A stretch of DNA of 64,000 bases. Origin: Sesamum alatum. Its lineage: Eukaryota > Streptophyta > Magnoliopsida > Lamiales > Pedaliaceae. The stretch is from contig JACGWO010000006.1 of NCBI GenBank assembly GCA_034509735.1, forward strand, positions 8,881,001 through 8,945,000, in the 5' to 3' direction. Both the position numbers and the translations under genes were made by a program. Shown piece by piece: positions 1 through 10,529 of this stretch. A model generated the notes under the pieces. It worked only from the letters and a program-made list of their open reading frames with translations, was not told where the DNA came from and made no database searches. The stretch's first letter is position 1. Each line of letters opens with the position of its first letter.

Positions 1-686
1 CCCGCCAATTAATGTAAACCTAGCTGCTCTTGTGCGAAGTGTCCTAGCTTGCTTGGGATCCTGGGGCAGTTCCCCAAATTTTATATATGCTTCTAGCTCC
101 TCCATCCACTTAGATGGGGCTCCTTTTGTCATCAGGACTTCATTCTCTTCTTTGTTCACATTCGGGTACTCTTGGTTCAACAATGTTATCTTCCTGCTCT
201 TCAGGGGAGCCAATGAACTGGCCAGTTTAGCCAACTGATCTGCTTCTTCATTCTCAGTCCTCAGAATTTGCTCCAAGGTGAATGTGTCAGACTTCTTCCT
301 CACTTCTTAGATTTTGTCAAGTATTTGGCCATCTGCTCTCCCTTGGCCTCAAACTCCCCATTTACTTGCTTGACCACCAGTTGGGAATCACTGTATACTT
401 TCACGTGCTTCGCCTTTGCAGCAAAGGCCAATTTGCCCCCTGCGATGAGGGCTTCATACTCTGCTTCATTATTTGAAGCGGCGAAACCAAGCCGGATGGC
501 ATAACGCATCATGTCCTGATACGGGCTCTCAAGTAGTATTCCTGCTCCGCCACCTTGGGATGTGGAAGAGCCGTCAACAAACATCCTCCAACACCTCTTC
601 TCTTGCATGCCTTTTTCCTCTGTTAATTTGGAGATAAAGTCTGCCAATGCCTGTGCCTTGATCGCAGGTCTAGGTTGATATGCGAT
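1..686 (-). pseudogene. second (archaeal-type) RNase H and linker toward integrase
   Basis: The frame picks up directly after the stop at 687 (reading toward ALADFIS) and encodes a type I RNase H unlike the first one. All four acidic positions are visible: FVDGSSTSQGGGAGILL, NNEAEYEALIAGG, VYSDSQLVVKQVNG and, after a frameshift near 300, ILRTENEEADQLAKLAS. The stretch after the frameshift carries a TAA two codons in, so it needs both a frame change and stop readthrough. The remaining residues to base 1 (KFGELPQDPKQARTLRTRAARF) are the usual linker between this RNase H and the integrase of Tat elements. No integrase motif is reached before the window ends. Confidence 0.85.
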
Positions 687-1430
687 TCAATGCTCACTCA
701 ACTCCACCGACCATTTCACTATTCTCCCAGATGTATTGGGATCTGCCAGTACCCTCTTCAAGGGTTGATTTGTCAGTACCACTACCGGGTGTGATTGGAA
801 ATAGGGACGTAGCTTCCTCGCCGCGGTTATCAAGGCCAAGGCCACCTTCTCAATCTGGGCGTACCTCTCTTCTGGCCCTTGCAGAGCCTTGCCGGCGTAG
901 TATATGGGTCGATGTTCGCGCCCTTCTTCTCTTACAAGAACCGAACTTACTGCACCTTCCGAGACAGATAGGTATACAAACAAAGTCTCTCCGGGCTCGG
1001 GCTTTGTCAGCAGGGGCGGTGAAGTAAAATACTTCTTTAACTCCTCGAAGGCAGCTTGACACTGTTCTGTCCACGTGAAACCATCCATCTTTCTTAACAC
1101 CTTGAAGAATAGGAGTCCCCGTTCTGAGGATTTCGAAATGAAACGATTAAGCGCCGCCATCCGTCCCGTTAGTGTTTGAACTTCTTTTATCGTCCGGGGA
1201 GGTTGCATCTTTATAATGGCCTCAATTTTTTCTGGATTTGCCTCTATCCCCCTTTGAGAAACCATGAATCCTAAGAACTTTCCTCCCTGAACCCCGAAAG
1301 TGCATTTTGTGGGGTTCAGCTTCATCCCATATTTCTCCAATGTGCGAAAGCATTCCTCGAGATCTGTCACGTGATCTTCCCTCCTACGGCTTTTGACCAG
1401 CATGTCGTCTATATACACTTCCATGTTTCG
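687..1430 (-). pseudogene. RT catalytic YIDD box and first RNase H of the Ty3 polyprotein
   Basis: This segment continues in the same frame as the upstream pol block, separated only by the TGA at 1431-1433. It opens with MEVYIDDMLVKS, the second and third catalytic aspartates of RT, followed by the thumb (ECFRTLEKYGMKLNPTKC). The Ty3 RNase H follows, recognised by the FTWTEQCQAAFEELK lead-in and the YYAGKAL and QIEKVALAL motifs. Where an active enzyme has an aspartate-containing strand, this copy reads VYLSVSEGAVSSVLV, so the first catalytic Asp is missing. In Tat elements this domain is known to be degenerate and supplemented by a second RNase H, so the loss may be ancestral. The block ends in a TGA at 687-689; the same frame continues beyond it. 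Confidence 0.88.
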
Positions 1431-4400
1431 TCATATTTGCTCCCTGAACATGCCATTTACTAACCTCTGATATGTGGCTCCCGCATTTTTCAGCCCGAAG
1501 GGCATCACCCTATAGCAGTATGTGCCTTGCTCCGTCACAAAACTTGTCTTTTCTTGGTACTCGCGCGCTAGTCGAATATGATTGTAACGTTGAAACGCAT
1601 CCAGGAAACTCATCAACTCGCATCCTGAAGTTGAATCAATAAGCGCGTCAATCCGGGGCAGGGGGTATGAGTTCTTGGGGTAGGCTCGATTCAAATGAGT
1701 GAAGTCTATGCACATCCTCCACTTTCCATTGCTCTTTGGGACAAGGACCACATTGGCCAACCATTCTGGGTAGTACACTGGTCGAATATAATCTACTTGA
1801 AGCAATTTCTTAACCTCCTCGCCTATAATCTTGTTCCTCTCTACCCTAAATGCCCTTCTTTTCTGCTTCACGGGTTTTGCCTTCGGATCCACGTTAAGTT
1901 TGTGGACCATAACTTCGGGGTCTATCCCTTTTATATCTGACAGCTCCCATGCAAAAGCGTCAACTGATCTTTGTAAGAAATCAACAATGACACGCTCCAT
2001 CTGCACACTCAGTAGTGACCCAACCTTCAACACCTTCTTAGAGTCACCTCGGAGCTCGACCATTTTGATCTCTTCAAAAGCCTCCATTCTTTCCTCTTCC
2101 ACTTTCCTCTTTTTGGCTTCTTTCCAGGTCTCTTCCCTTTGCTCCTCCGGGGAGCTTCTTTTACTTGGCTCTCCCCTAAGGAATTCCTTCTCTGACATCA
2201 AGCTATTACTGCCCTCGCCTTTCCTCTCACGGGCATCCACTGGCGTCTTTAGTGTACTGGCATAACATTCTCTGGCTTGCTTTCTGTCCTCCACCATCTC
2301 TCCTACACCTTCAGGTGTTGGGAACTTCACTTTCATGTGGTAAGTCGATATCACGGCTTGGAAGAGGTTCAAACTTGGTCTCCCCAAGATCGCATTATAA
2401 GTAGAAGGTGCGTCCACCACCAAAAATTTCACGAACTTGGTCACGCGCCTGGGATACGTCCCAATCGATATTGGCAACGTGGCCTCCCCCAGCGGCATAA
2501 CCACATCTCCGCTAAAGCTGGTTAAGGGGGTATTGATGGGTGTAAGTTGTATGTTGTTGATCCTGATTTGAGAAAAAGCCTTGTAAAACAGGATGTCTGC
2601 TGAACTCCCGTTGTCAATCAAAATCTTTCTTACCCAAAAGTTTGATACTGAGGCTGCCACAACAATCGCCTCATTACAGGGAGGAAGATTCTCCTCCAAG
2701 TCTTGATCATTAAATGTTATCTCCCCCGTGGGGGGTGCTCGAGGTACTTCCTTGAGCGCGCTACAAGCAACCTGGTTAGGAACGTTTCTTGCTGCCCTGG
2801 CGGCCGCCTTCCTGGCTCGCCCTGAGTCCCCTCCTGCTGGGCCATCCGAAATGACCCCAATCGCACCAGCTGTCGGAAGGTTATCTTTCCTCTCACGATC
2901 TACTTCCTCCTTATCTTTTACCTCAAGGCGGGGCGTCGGTCGCTTACTCTCACAGGTGACCTCTTGAGGTCCTTGCTTCATTTTTGCCACGAATTCCTTC
3001 AGGTAGCCTCTCCTGATGAGTTTCTCAATTTCTATTTTCAGATGGTGACATTCTTCAGTGTTGTGGCCTCGATCTTTATGAAAGTGACAGTACTTGTCAG
3101 ATTTCATCCTATGGGGATTATCTTTCATCGGATAGGGCCATCTCACAAGCCCTTGTTGTTCAGCTACTGCGAGAACTTGAACTCGCGGAGCGTTCAATGG
3201 GGTGTACCTCACTAACTCTCCCGGTAGCGGTGGCTTCCGTTCCCGCCCGATTCCCTCTGACCTGGGAGGAAATCTCCTTTCTTCTTCATCAGCCTTCCGC
3301 TTAAGGGGATTCGCAGGTCGCAATCCCACTGTCTCTTCGATTCGAATATATTTCTCTGCTCGAAGCAACAAATCTTCCTGAGTCGAAGGGGGTTTCCCTG
3401 CTATCGACGCCTTAAATCGTCCTCTTCTCAAATTCTGCTGCATAATGCTAGCCAAAAGCTCAGGATTCACGTGCGGGACCTCTAACACCGCTTCTGAGAA
3501 GCGCTGCACATACTCCCTCAAACTCTCAATCTCCCGCTGGATTATTGTAAACAAGTATGAAGCGGTCTTAGGGTATCGCCTGTTAATCGAGAAGTGGTGT
3601 AGGAAGTGCTGGGAAAGTTGCTCAAATGACTCGATAGTCCTAGGGGCCAACTGATTGAACCATGCCATGGCTTTTCCCGAAAGGATAGTGCGAAATAGTT
3701 TGCAATATGCCGCATCGCTGATATCCAGCAGATCGACTCTGGCCATAAAGCGGTCAAAGTGATCTTGAGGATCCCCTACTCCGCTATACTCGTTCAGACT
3801 TGGAATCTTAATTCCTGGATGGATAGATTCTGCCAATATGTGGGGGGCGAATGGGCTTCGATGGGGAGGTGCCACTGCCAAAGGTCGCGCCGGATCTCCT
3901 GGAGGCCCCAGCGAGTTAGGGAAGGTGTGCAGGGGAGGTGCCCCTCTCTCATAGTGTCCCCCTCCTAGTGCTGGCTGCCTCCCCCCTTGGGGGGGGGGAT
4001 ATAATTGTCTTCATGCCCCCCATGTGACGGATGAAGGAAATAATCCTCTTCACCTCCCGCTCTACGAGAGGGTGAAGGATAAAAGTCGTCCTCGGGCTGC
4101 GTGGCCTTGCTATTGACCTCCTCTTCATAACCCATGCCTTCAAAGGCTTCCTCGGGCCTCTGCTCTCTTGCAGGTGCGTCCTGCCCCCTCCCAGGATGGC
4201 GAGGGGGTCGCGGGGGTGCTGTCTGTCCAGCAATATACTGAGCTACGGCCCTCGCGGAAGCTTAAGCAAATGCCTCTTCTATCAACTGGTGAAGGGCCTC
4301 TTGAGTAATCTGGATGACTGGTAGAGGTGGTGGGGCCTCAGCCTCCTCGTGCCCTTCTTCTTCTCAGCTTCGCGCTGGAAGATTCTCCAGGGCACGACCC

Positions 4401-4656
4401 TGCTCTTCCTCTTGGTTCTCCAACCTCTGAGCTGGTGCCGGTGGATTCGCCAGGACGTGGCCCTGCTCCTCCTCCTCTCTTCTCACAGGGTCCTCTTGCC
4501 CCACGTTCACGCTTCTTGCCCTCGATCTGATGTTCATAGGCGCCTCGCCTCGGCCAGGTTCAAACCGAGGCAAGGCGCCTCGGCCAGATTCTGGTCGAGG
4601 CGGGCTCCCTCGACCAGCACCACGCCGGGGCGTTCCCGGCCGGCATTGTTCGACAT
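1431..4656 (-). pseudogene. gag, protease and N-terminal RT of Ty3 Tat-type polyprotein
   Basis: The continuous frame 3881-1431 encodes about 816 residues. Numbered from 3881, a retrotransposon gag domain lies at about 30-190 and a CX2H-type zinc knuckle (KYCHFHKDRGHNTEEC) at 263-278. The protease active site LIDNGSSADIL is at 421-431, with Asn-Gly in place of the usual Thr-Gly or Ser-Gly. The RT fingers and palm start near 670 and include a SFLDAF box whose Asp761 is the first catalytic aspartate. The frame ends in a TGA at 1431-1433 just before the YIDDM box, and the frame on the far side matches, so this is a single nonsense change. Upstream, the frame is lost at a run of ten Cs (about 3991-4000), and another stop follows about 117 bases after the ATG at 4656. 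The product would build virus-like particles and copy the element. It is unlikely to be made intact. Confidence 0.88.
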
Positions 4657-4888
4657 GATGCGAAAGTTTCTATTTGGAAGAAAAACGAAGTCTTGTGTTT
4701 CTTTGAAAATTCGGATTGAACGTTGGAGTGTTTTTTCTTTTTTGGAGACACAAAAACGAAGAACGGAAAATTAGATGGAAAGCTAAATACCCAAGCCAAG
4801 ACGCTTCGACATTCTTTATTTTTTGGAGACGGTGAAGGCAAAAAGAGAAATCGGAATACAATGAAGAATTGAGAATGATTTTCACTAA

Positions 4889-4896
4889 TTTATATA
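4889..4896 (-). promoter_or_regulatory. TATA-like box upstream of gag on the minus strand
   Basis: The minus strand reads TCTCTATATAAATTAG here, about 235 bases before the gag ATG at 4656, followed by a pyrimidine-rich leader. It is well placed to start a gag-pol RNA. It lies outside the LTR-like repeat at 5113-5489 and would be an odd position if that repeat were the 5' LTR of the gag-pol element. Support is by motif and spacing only. Confidence 0.4.
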
Positions 4897-5112
4897 GAGA
4901 AGAAGGAGTACAAATTAGAGAAGGAGTAATAAAGGAAAAGGATCCCAGCAAGGATAAAATTCGTTCCAAAAAGAGTTTAAGAAAAAGAAGACTTCCAGAT
5001 TGAATGGGGTTAGTAAAAAGGAAGTCTATTCAAAGAAGAATTCAAGTCAAAATCAACTTGCTAACTGGAACTTTCAAAATTTCAAGGAAATATTTGAAAG
5101 TCGGGGGGCTAC

Positions 5113-5489
5113 TGATGTGGAGAAAGAACCAAATTTGCAAGAAGACCCTCAAGCTTATGACTATTTACATAAAGGTCCTTGAGGAAAGTTAAGGGAGGTT
5201 AAAAGGAAGTTGAGGGGAGTTGAAGAGAAGGAAGTTGAAAAGAGAGTGGGCTAGTGAAATGACGAAAATGCCCTCAACTGATTAATTTTAGGCCTAGGAT
5301 CAAAGGGCAACGTTGTAATCTCACCCCCTAAAATTTACTATAAATAGGGGGTGAATTCATTGTTTTGAGATACCTTTTTGAAGAATAAAAATAGAAACTT
5401 TCTACATTTCCTTGCTTTTATTACACTTCTTGAGTTCATTTGGTGCACACGTGCTTTAGGCTACGTTTCTTCTGAATCTCACTCCAACA
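5113..5489 (+). repeat. LTR-like repeat A (plus orientation)
   Basis: This 377 bp segment begins TGATGTGGAG and ends CTCCAACA, the TG...CA ends of an LTR. Immediately upstream is a purine tract with six Gs (5102-5107) that looks like a polypurine tract. Inside, on the plus strand, are TATAAATA at 5339-5346 and an AATAAAA at about 5385, the normal order of promoter and polyadenylation signals. A second copy lies at 6320-6666. The neighbouring gag-pol is on the opposite strand, so either this is the 3' end of a different, plus-strand element or the locus is rearranged. Confidence 0.65.
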
Positions 5490-6319
5490 ACTTGGCATGC
5501 CTCGGCTAGATTCTGGCCGAGGCACGCCTCGGCCCGGCCACTATCCACTATCGACGGACCTCCGACAACGCCTCATTGGACATTTTCTTGAAGTACATAA
5601 CATCCTAAAAATCTTTCGGACTGACAAATTATTTATGTTTCTTCCAGATTAACAAATGATGACTTTTTGAAGTCGAACAAACTACTGCAAGGAAAAAGAT
5701 AAAGAACCATATACTGTAGCCAATTCGTTTCGACATTTTCCTGGAAGGAGGCTGAGACCAAGGAGCCAGACCAAATAAAACAAAGAGGAAGAAACTCAGA
5801 ATACCCCACCAAGTGTATACATAAAAGACAAGGAATCCCAGGATGGGAAGGAGTTGAACCAAGAGTAGTCTCAAAAGAGAAAGAGCCTGTATGAAAAAGG
5901 GGTCCCAAGAAGGAAGAAACCCGTGGTAGAAGTAGAAGGGACAAGAAGGAAAAGAACTCCAATAAAAGAAGAATTTGTGCCAAGAGGAATCCCATGAGAA
6001 AAAGACTCTACATCAAAAGAGAGTATTATCAAGAAGAAGAAGTAGAATCAGAGTTAACTTACCCGTTGGAGCTGAAGTCCACAATATCCGGATCAATATG
6101 AGGAGCTGAAGAAGGAAGAAAAGATCCCAACGGGAGTAGAATTCGTTTGAAAAAAGAGTTCGAAAAAGAGAAGACTTCTAAATCGAATGGAGTTAGCAAG
6201 AAAGGAGCCTAGTCAAAGTCAATTTTATCCATTACAAAAAGAGGAATTCAAATCAGAATCAACTTGCTAATTGTAACTTTCAAATTTCCAAGGAAATACT
6301 TGAAAGTTTGGGGGGCTAC
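5490..6319 (-). repeat. Second copy of gag leader region with gag-start remnant
   Basis: Between the two LTR-like repeats the minus strand repeats the arrangement seen at 4540-5112. It holds a leader whose stretch at about 6120-6319 matches 4930-5112, an ATGTCGAAACGAATTGG segment near 5730 matching ATGTCGAAGCGTCTTGG near 4810, and then an ATG at 5583 starting MSNEAL, like the real gag start MSNNAG at 4656. The remnant runs only about 94 bases, through a TCGGCCAGAATCTAGCCGAGG motif also found in gag, before meeting repeat A. It therefore looks like a copy of leader plus gag start with the rest of gag-pol deleted. No intact reading frame is present. Confidence 0.55.
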
Positions 6320-6666
6320 TGATGTGGAGAAGAACAAAATTTGCAAGACGACCCTCAATTTTAGGATTAATTGCACAAAGGTCCTTGATGGAAGTTGAAA
6401 GAGGTCGAAAGGAAGTTGAAAAGAGAGTGGGCCTAGTGAAATGACGAAAATACCCCCGTCTGATTAATTTTAGGCCGTAGGATCAAAGGGCAACGTTGTA
6501 ATTTCACCCCCTAGAATTTACTATAAATAGGGGGTGAATCTTATTGTTTTAATCACTTCTTAATGAACATTACAAGCTCACTTTTATTCTTCTTGTCTTT
6601 GTAAAATTTCTTGTATTCAACCGGTGCATGTTCTTAAGCTATGTTTTCCCAAATTTCACCCCATCA
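6320..6666 (+). repeat. LTR-like repeat B (plus orientation)
   Basis: A second, about 347 bp copy of repeat A. It starts TGATGTGGAG after a run of six Gs (6310-6315), has TATAAATA at 6522-6529 inside the same ATAGGGGGTGAAT context, and ends CCCCATCA. It shares long stretches with copy A, for example around the GGCAACGTTGTAAT motif, with scattered differences. Downstream DNA from 6667 no longer resembles copy A. With copy A it could bound a small non-autonomous LTR element of about 1.55 kb (5113-6666). Confidence 0.65.
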
Positions 6667-6794
6667 TAATGCATGGTTGTATGTGTTTAAATGCATATTA
6701 ATTTGTGTTCAATTTAGACATTGATGAATGTATGGAAAATTAGATTTTCTATTTTGGTTTAGTTTTTTAAACACATAAAATTAGATTAAAACAG

Positions 6795-6975
6795 CGAATT
6801 TGGTGCAGCAGCCCCTAGCCGGCCGCTGGCCAACATGCAGCTTCCTGCGCAGCAGGGGCTCGTGGGCTTCTGCCCGTTTGCGTGCTGGGTGCGCATACTG
6901 CGCACAACATGCGATCGGCCAGTGTGCGATGGGCGCGCGCGTGCAGGCATTTGGCTGTCGATGGGCTGTTTTCGT
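6795..6975. other. GC-rich island of unknown origin
   Basis: About 180 bp of GC-rich DNA (GCCGGCCGCTGGCC, GGGCGCGCGCGTGCAGG) sits in strongly AT-rich surroundings just after the LTR-like repeats. Open frames of 60-84 codons on both strands result from the base composition and match nothing I recognise. It could be a piece of another transposon. No function is proposed. Confidence 0.3.
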
Positions 6976-7823
6976 GATGTTGTTTTTCAAGTTTTTAATT
7001 TTTTTATTTTCTGTGATTTTTCTAAACTTGTTAATTATGGTTAAATTTTATTAACTATTAAGTAAATCTCTTACTGTTTGATTTCTTTAGTATAAGATAA
7101 TCCTGAATGCACATTATTACTTTGACACCCATCGCTTTTAATATTAATAGCATAAAAGTGTTATAACAACAAATATGACTTAAAAGACTCATTGTAACAT
7201 AATGTATTATTGAATATGAAATATATTATACCAAGTAAATGCACATGAATAAGATCAAGAAGTCAAACTAAAAATATGAAATTACAAAAATTACAATATA
7301 AAGGCAATGTGAATAAATAAAAAATAAATAACATTTAAGATATAGTATAGTAAAAGAAAAAACATAACATATACAGAGATAATATAACAAAAAATTAAGT
7401 TAAGTTAAAAAATAGCAAGAAGGTATAATAAAACCTACAAAAAATGATAAATTTTATTAAACTAGAAGTTCTTGTAAAAAGAATCCAAAATAAAGAACTT
7501 TGACTAATTAATTTTATTTTAATATTAGATTTTGAATATAATTTATTTTTATTTTTGTATTAATTGGTTTGATACAGGATAATGAAATATATATAACCTT
7601 TAGTGAATACGTAATGCAAAATTTTAATTTTTGAGAATATTAATTTTATTTAATTAAGAATACCAATTAAATTCTGAAAGTGAATTACAAATAATAGAAT
7701 TAAATAGTTTTCTTATCAATTAAAATAATTATTATCAACTTGTTTGAAAATATAATTGTATATACTAATGTTTCAAAATAATAATATAAACTTAAAATTT
7801 TTAATAGCTAACTATAAATAATA

Positions 7824-9107
7824 GGGTTAAATACAATTATCACCGTTGAAGTATCTAGCCCATATCATTTACCTCCTAAAGTATTAAAACCTTTAAAAAA
7901 AACCTGACCTTCTAACTCTCTTAATTTTAAGTTTAAAAAGTCCATTTTATCCATATTAAAAATTGCTTTTAAAAAAATAATGGGATTTTAAAAATACCAA
8001 AACCACTCTTTGTCGAAATTTTTTCTAATCTAGTTTCACTTGTTCATCGGGCTCTTTTTATTTTTATAATGTTTATTTGGAGCTCATTTATTTTAGTTTG
8101 ACTTATTTGTCAAACTATGCAAGTTAAAAATAAATTTATACATGCACATAATTACCACATTTATATAATTAAAATATATATAAATTTATATTAATTGTAT
8201 ATTCTTTTTAATCAGTTCATCAACTTTTTCGGTTTATTGAATTGTATATTTGTTTAAGTAAATATACGAATAGATATGCATGTAAATCTATTTTTAATTC
8301 GGTTTGACAAACAAGTGAAACTAAAATAAAATGAGCTCTAAGTACTTTAAGACTACGAAAATAAAAAGATCTCGATGAACAAGTGAAACTAGAATTAGAC
8401 AAAGTTTCGACAAAGAGTGATTTGGTATTATATAAAAATCCTTTTTTTTTTTTTCAGAAAGCAATTTTTAGTAAGGGTAAAATATGGAAAAATCACATTT
8501 TTGGTCCCCATAAATTAGGCTATTTTTACTTTTGGCCCCATTCGTTATGGGATTGGCATTTTTGGTCCTGTGACTTATAAAAATTCACATTTTTGGTCCT
8601 CATCCACTTTTTTGTTTATTTTCTAAGTACTTTTGGCTGGAGGAAAATTTCAATTTTTTGTTAGAGAAGAGAAAAATCTCCTTTCCTTGCCCTAATTTCC
8701 TTCAAAATTTATATTTTCCCTCAAAATAGTTATATTCTCCCTCCCCGCCAGAGTGTTACCAAGTTCAAAAATACGCCATTTTTTCCTCCAACAAAAAAAT
8801 ACTTAACGGCCACATATTGGGTATGTGGACCATGTCATTAAAAAATGAACGGAAAAGTGGATGAGGATCGAAAGTGTGAATTTTTGTAAGTTACGGGACC
8901 AAAAATGCCAATTCCGTAATGAATGAGATCAAAAGTGAAACAGACCTAAGTTATTGGATCAAAAATATTATTCCCCCGTAAAATGTACATTTGGAACTTA
9001 AAAATTAAAGGAGTTAGAAAGTTAGGGGGATTTTTGAAGGTTTTAATGCTTTAGGGAGGTAATTGATGTGGGGTGGGTACTTTAGGGGTAGTAACTATAT
9101 TTAACCT
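7824..9107. mobile_element. MULE foldback element with 9 bp target duplication (outer)
   Basis: Long terminal inverted repeats start GGGTTAAATACAATTATCACC on the left and AGGTTAAATATAGTTACTACC on the right (reverse complement). The arms continue for about 300 bp, including a match around GATGAACAAGTGAAACTAG. The element is flanked by a 9 bp direct repeat TAAATAATA at 7815-7823 and 9108-9116. A 9 bp duplication with long inverted repeats is the signature of Mutator-like elements. It is non-autonomous and its right arm is interrupted by a second MULE at 8486-8977. Confidence 0.8.
8486..8977. mobile_element. MULE MITE nested inside the 7824-9107 element
   Basis: A 492 bp element with inverted arms of about 130 bp, beginning GGAAAAATCACATTTTTGGTCC and GGGGGAATAATATTTTTGATCC. 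The arms contain repeated 'TTTTTGGTCC' and 'GGACCAAAAA' type strings. It is flanked by GTAAAATAT (8477-8485) and GTAAAATGT (8978-8986), a 9 bp duplication with one difference. Its ends resemble those of the MuDR derivative at 22921-24735, so they may share a transposase source. Confidence 0.75.
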
Positions 9108-9138
9108 TAAATAATATATTTATTTCTAAAAGTACATT

Positions 9139-10430
9139 GGCTAAACTCCAATTTACCCCCCTGTGTTTTTACGAAAAAGCTAAAAACCCCCTATGTTTTG
9201 AAAATAGGCAAAACACGCCCTGTGTTTTAATAAATTCAACATAAAACCCCCCTTATGTTAGAAATTAATGGAAGGTGGGGTGCACGCGCCTAAAGTGCGT
9301 TTGGCCTTGATTTTTTGTGAATTTTGATTTTTTTTTTGTACTTAATTGACAAAAATGCCCTATATTGTATCTAAAATTACAATGGTCCAAATTGACTTTT
9401 TTGAAGGAATTTTTTTACATTTTCATATCTCCTAAGAATATAAAAAATTTTGTTCTTAAATTTATTTATATTAATACCAAAATACCAAAAACATAAAAAA
9501 AAATTATTACAAAGATTAATATACTAAATTTTATTTTTCAAATTTAGATATCTACATGAATATAAATGTTAAGCAATTACAATAATTTATAATTTATAAA
9601 TTAATTTAAATTATTATTTAATTTAAATATTTAATTCAATATATTGTAGACAAAAAGATTAATAAATATCTATTGATTATAATTATCTAAAATTATTTTG
9701 ATTAACTGAAAAATATATTAATAAATATAATTAAGTTAACAAAAAAAATTTAAAAATAAAAATAAAAAATTGGGGGCGGCGGCCGCACAGAGGGGTGACG
9801 GCCGCACCCCCACTTAGAAAGGCGACGACGACATCGTCGCCCATAGCTGGTCTGGGCGACGACGTCTCCATCGCCCTCTTTCTTTTGTCTGAGCGACGGC
9901 GATCTGGTGTGGGCGACGGCAACGTCACCAGATTTGGAGGCGACGACATCGGCTGGGGCGGCGTCACGTCCCCCCGTTTGCGGCGGACAGCGGGGGTGGG
10001 GGCTGGGGGGGGGGGGGTAGGTGGCGGGGGTGGGGTGGGAGTAGGGTTTTTTTTTTGTTTTTTTATAATGTTTTATATATAAAATAATAATTTATGTTTT
10101 ATAACTTTTAATTATTTATACATAAAATAAGTTGTTGAATCGAGACCTTTCATATTTTAAAGATCTAACGGAAGAGATTACATCATTAAATCTGACTGTT
10201 ATTATTTCATCAAATGAGATCCAACGGTCATTACAATAAGGAATAATATATAATAACAAGGGCATAATAGTCAATTCAGCAAAAATTAACGCCGTTAGGA
10301 TTTTTTAACAGAGATTGACGATTGAGCTTAAGTTTACAAAACACATAGGGGGTTTTCGCCTATATTCAAAACACAAGGAGTTTTTTTCGTCTACTTTTCA
10401 AGACACAGGGAAATTTTATGCATTTTAGCC
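9139..10430. mobile_element. MULE with GC-rich interior, copy 1 of GGCTAAA-ended family
   Basis: A 1.29 kb element with inverted arms of at least 120 bp (GGCTAAACTCCAATTTACCC and, reversed, GGCTAAAATGCATAAAATTT). Flanks are AAGTACATT (9130-9138) and AAATATATT (10431-10439), a 9 bp duplication that differs by two transitions. The interior is AT-rich except for about 280 bp (9773-10050) of GC-rich DNA full of GGCGACG and long G runs. A second copy is at 20844-22083. Open frames in the GC-rich part have no recognisable domain. Confidence 0.7.
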
Positions 10431-10529
10431 AAATATATTTTTAGACGTGCATAGCACATCATACCCTCTCGATAAAATAATGTATGCATGCCTCACATGG
10501 GATACAACATCCTCGAGCAATATTGTTTA

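Larger units (their letters stand above)
1..4656 (-). mobile_element. Ty3/gypsy retrotransposon body, Tat-type (dual RNase H), cut by window edge
   Basis: On the minus strand the order is gag, zinc knuckle, aspartic protease, reverse transcriptase, RNase H, a second RNase H, and then a linker that would lead to an integrase left of base 1. Two consecutive RNase H domains are the hallmark of the plant Tat lineage (Ogre/Retand relatives). The gag start codon, with an MSNNAG beginning, is at 4656. The body is decayed by only a few lesions: a C-run length change near 3990-4000, in-frame stops at 1431 and 687, and a frameshift plus stop near 300. No integrase, primer binding site or correctly oriented LTR lies inside the window. 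Domain identification is firm; lineage assignment rests on domain order. Confidence 0.9.
7060..10470 (+). mobile_element. Helitron-related repeat (copy 1), 5' truncated, with nested MULEs
   Basis: Bases 7060-7820 are the reverse complement of sequence at 26260-26932 plus 35763-35960, and also of 36770-37430. After subtracting two MULE insertions (7824-9107 and 9139-10430), the sequence continues into a short hairpin GTGCATAGCAC at 10447-10457, matching the 3'-end hairpin of the Helitron at 26226-38718. That makes this a plus-oriented, non-autonomous Helitron-like copy. Its 5' TC end was not found (truncated near 7060) and its 3' CTRR terminus is degenerate. No Rep/helicase coding is visible. 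Confidence 0.5.

Noticed and set aside
6781..7054. Three overlapping frames around the GC-rich island
   Set aside because: Equally long frames on both strands reflect GC content; no similarity to any family I know.
9795..10082. 95-codon frame rich in Gly in the GC-rich core of a MULE
   Set aside because: Composition-driven open frame between two MULE arms; no domain, no splice context, and a similar frame-rich core in the second copy is not alike in protein sequence.
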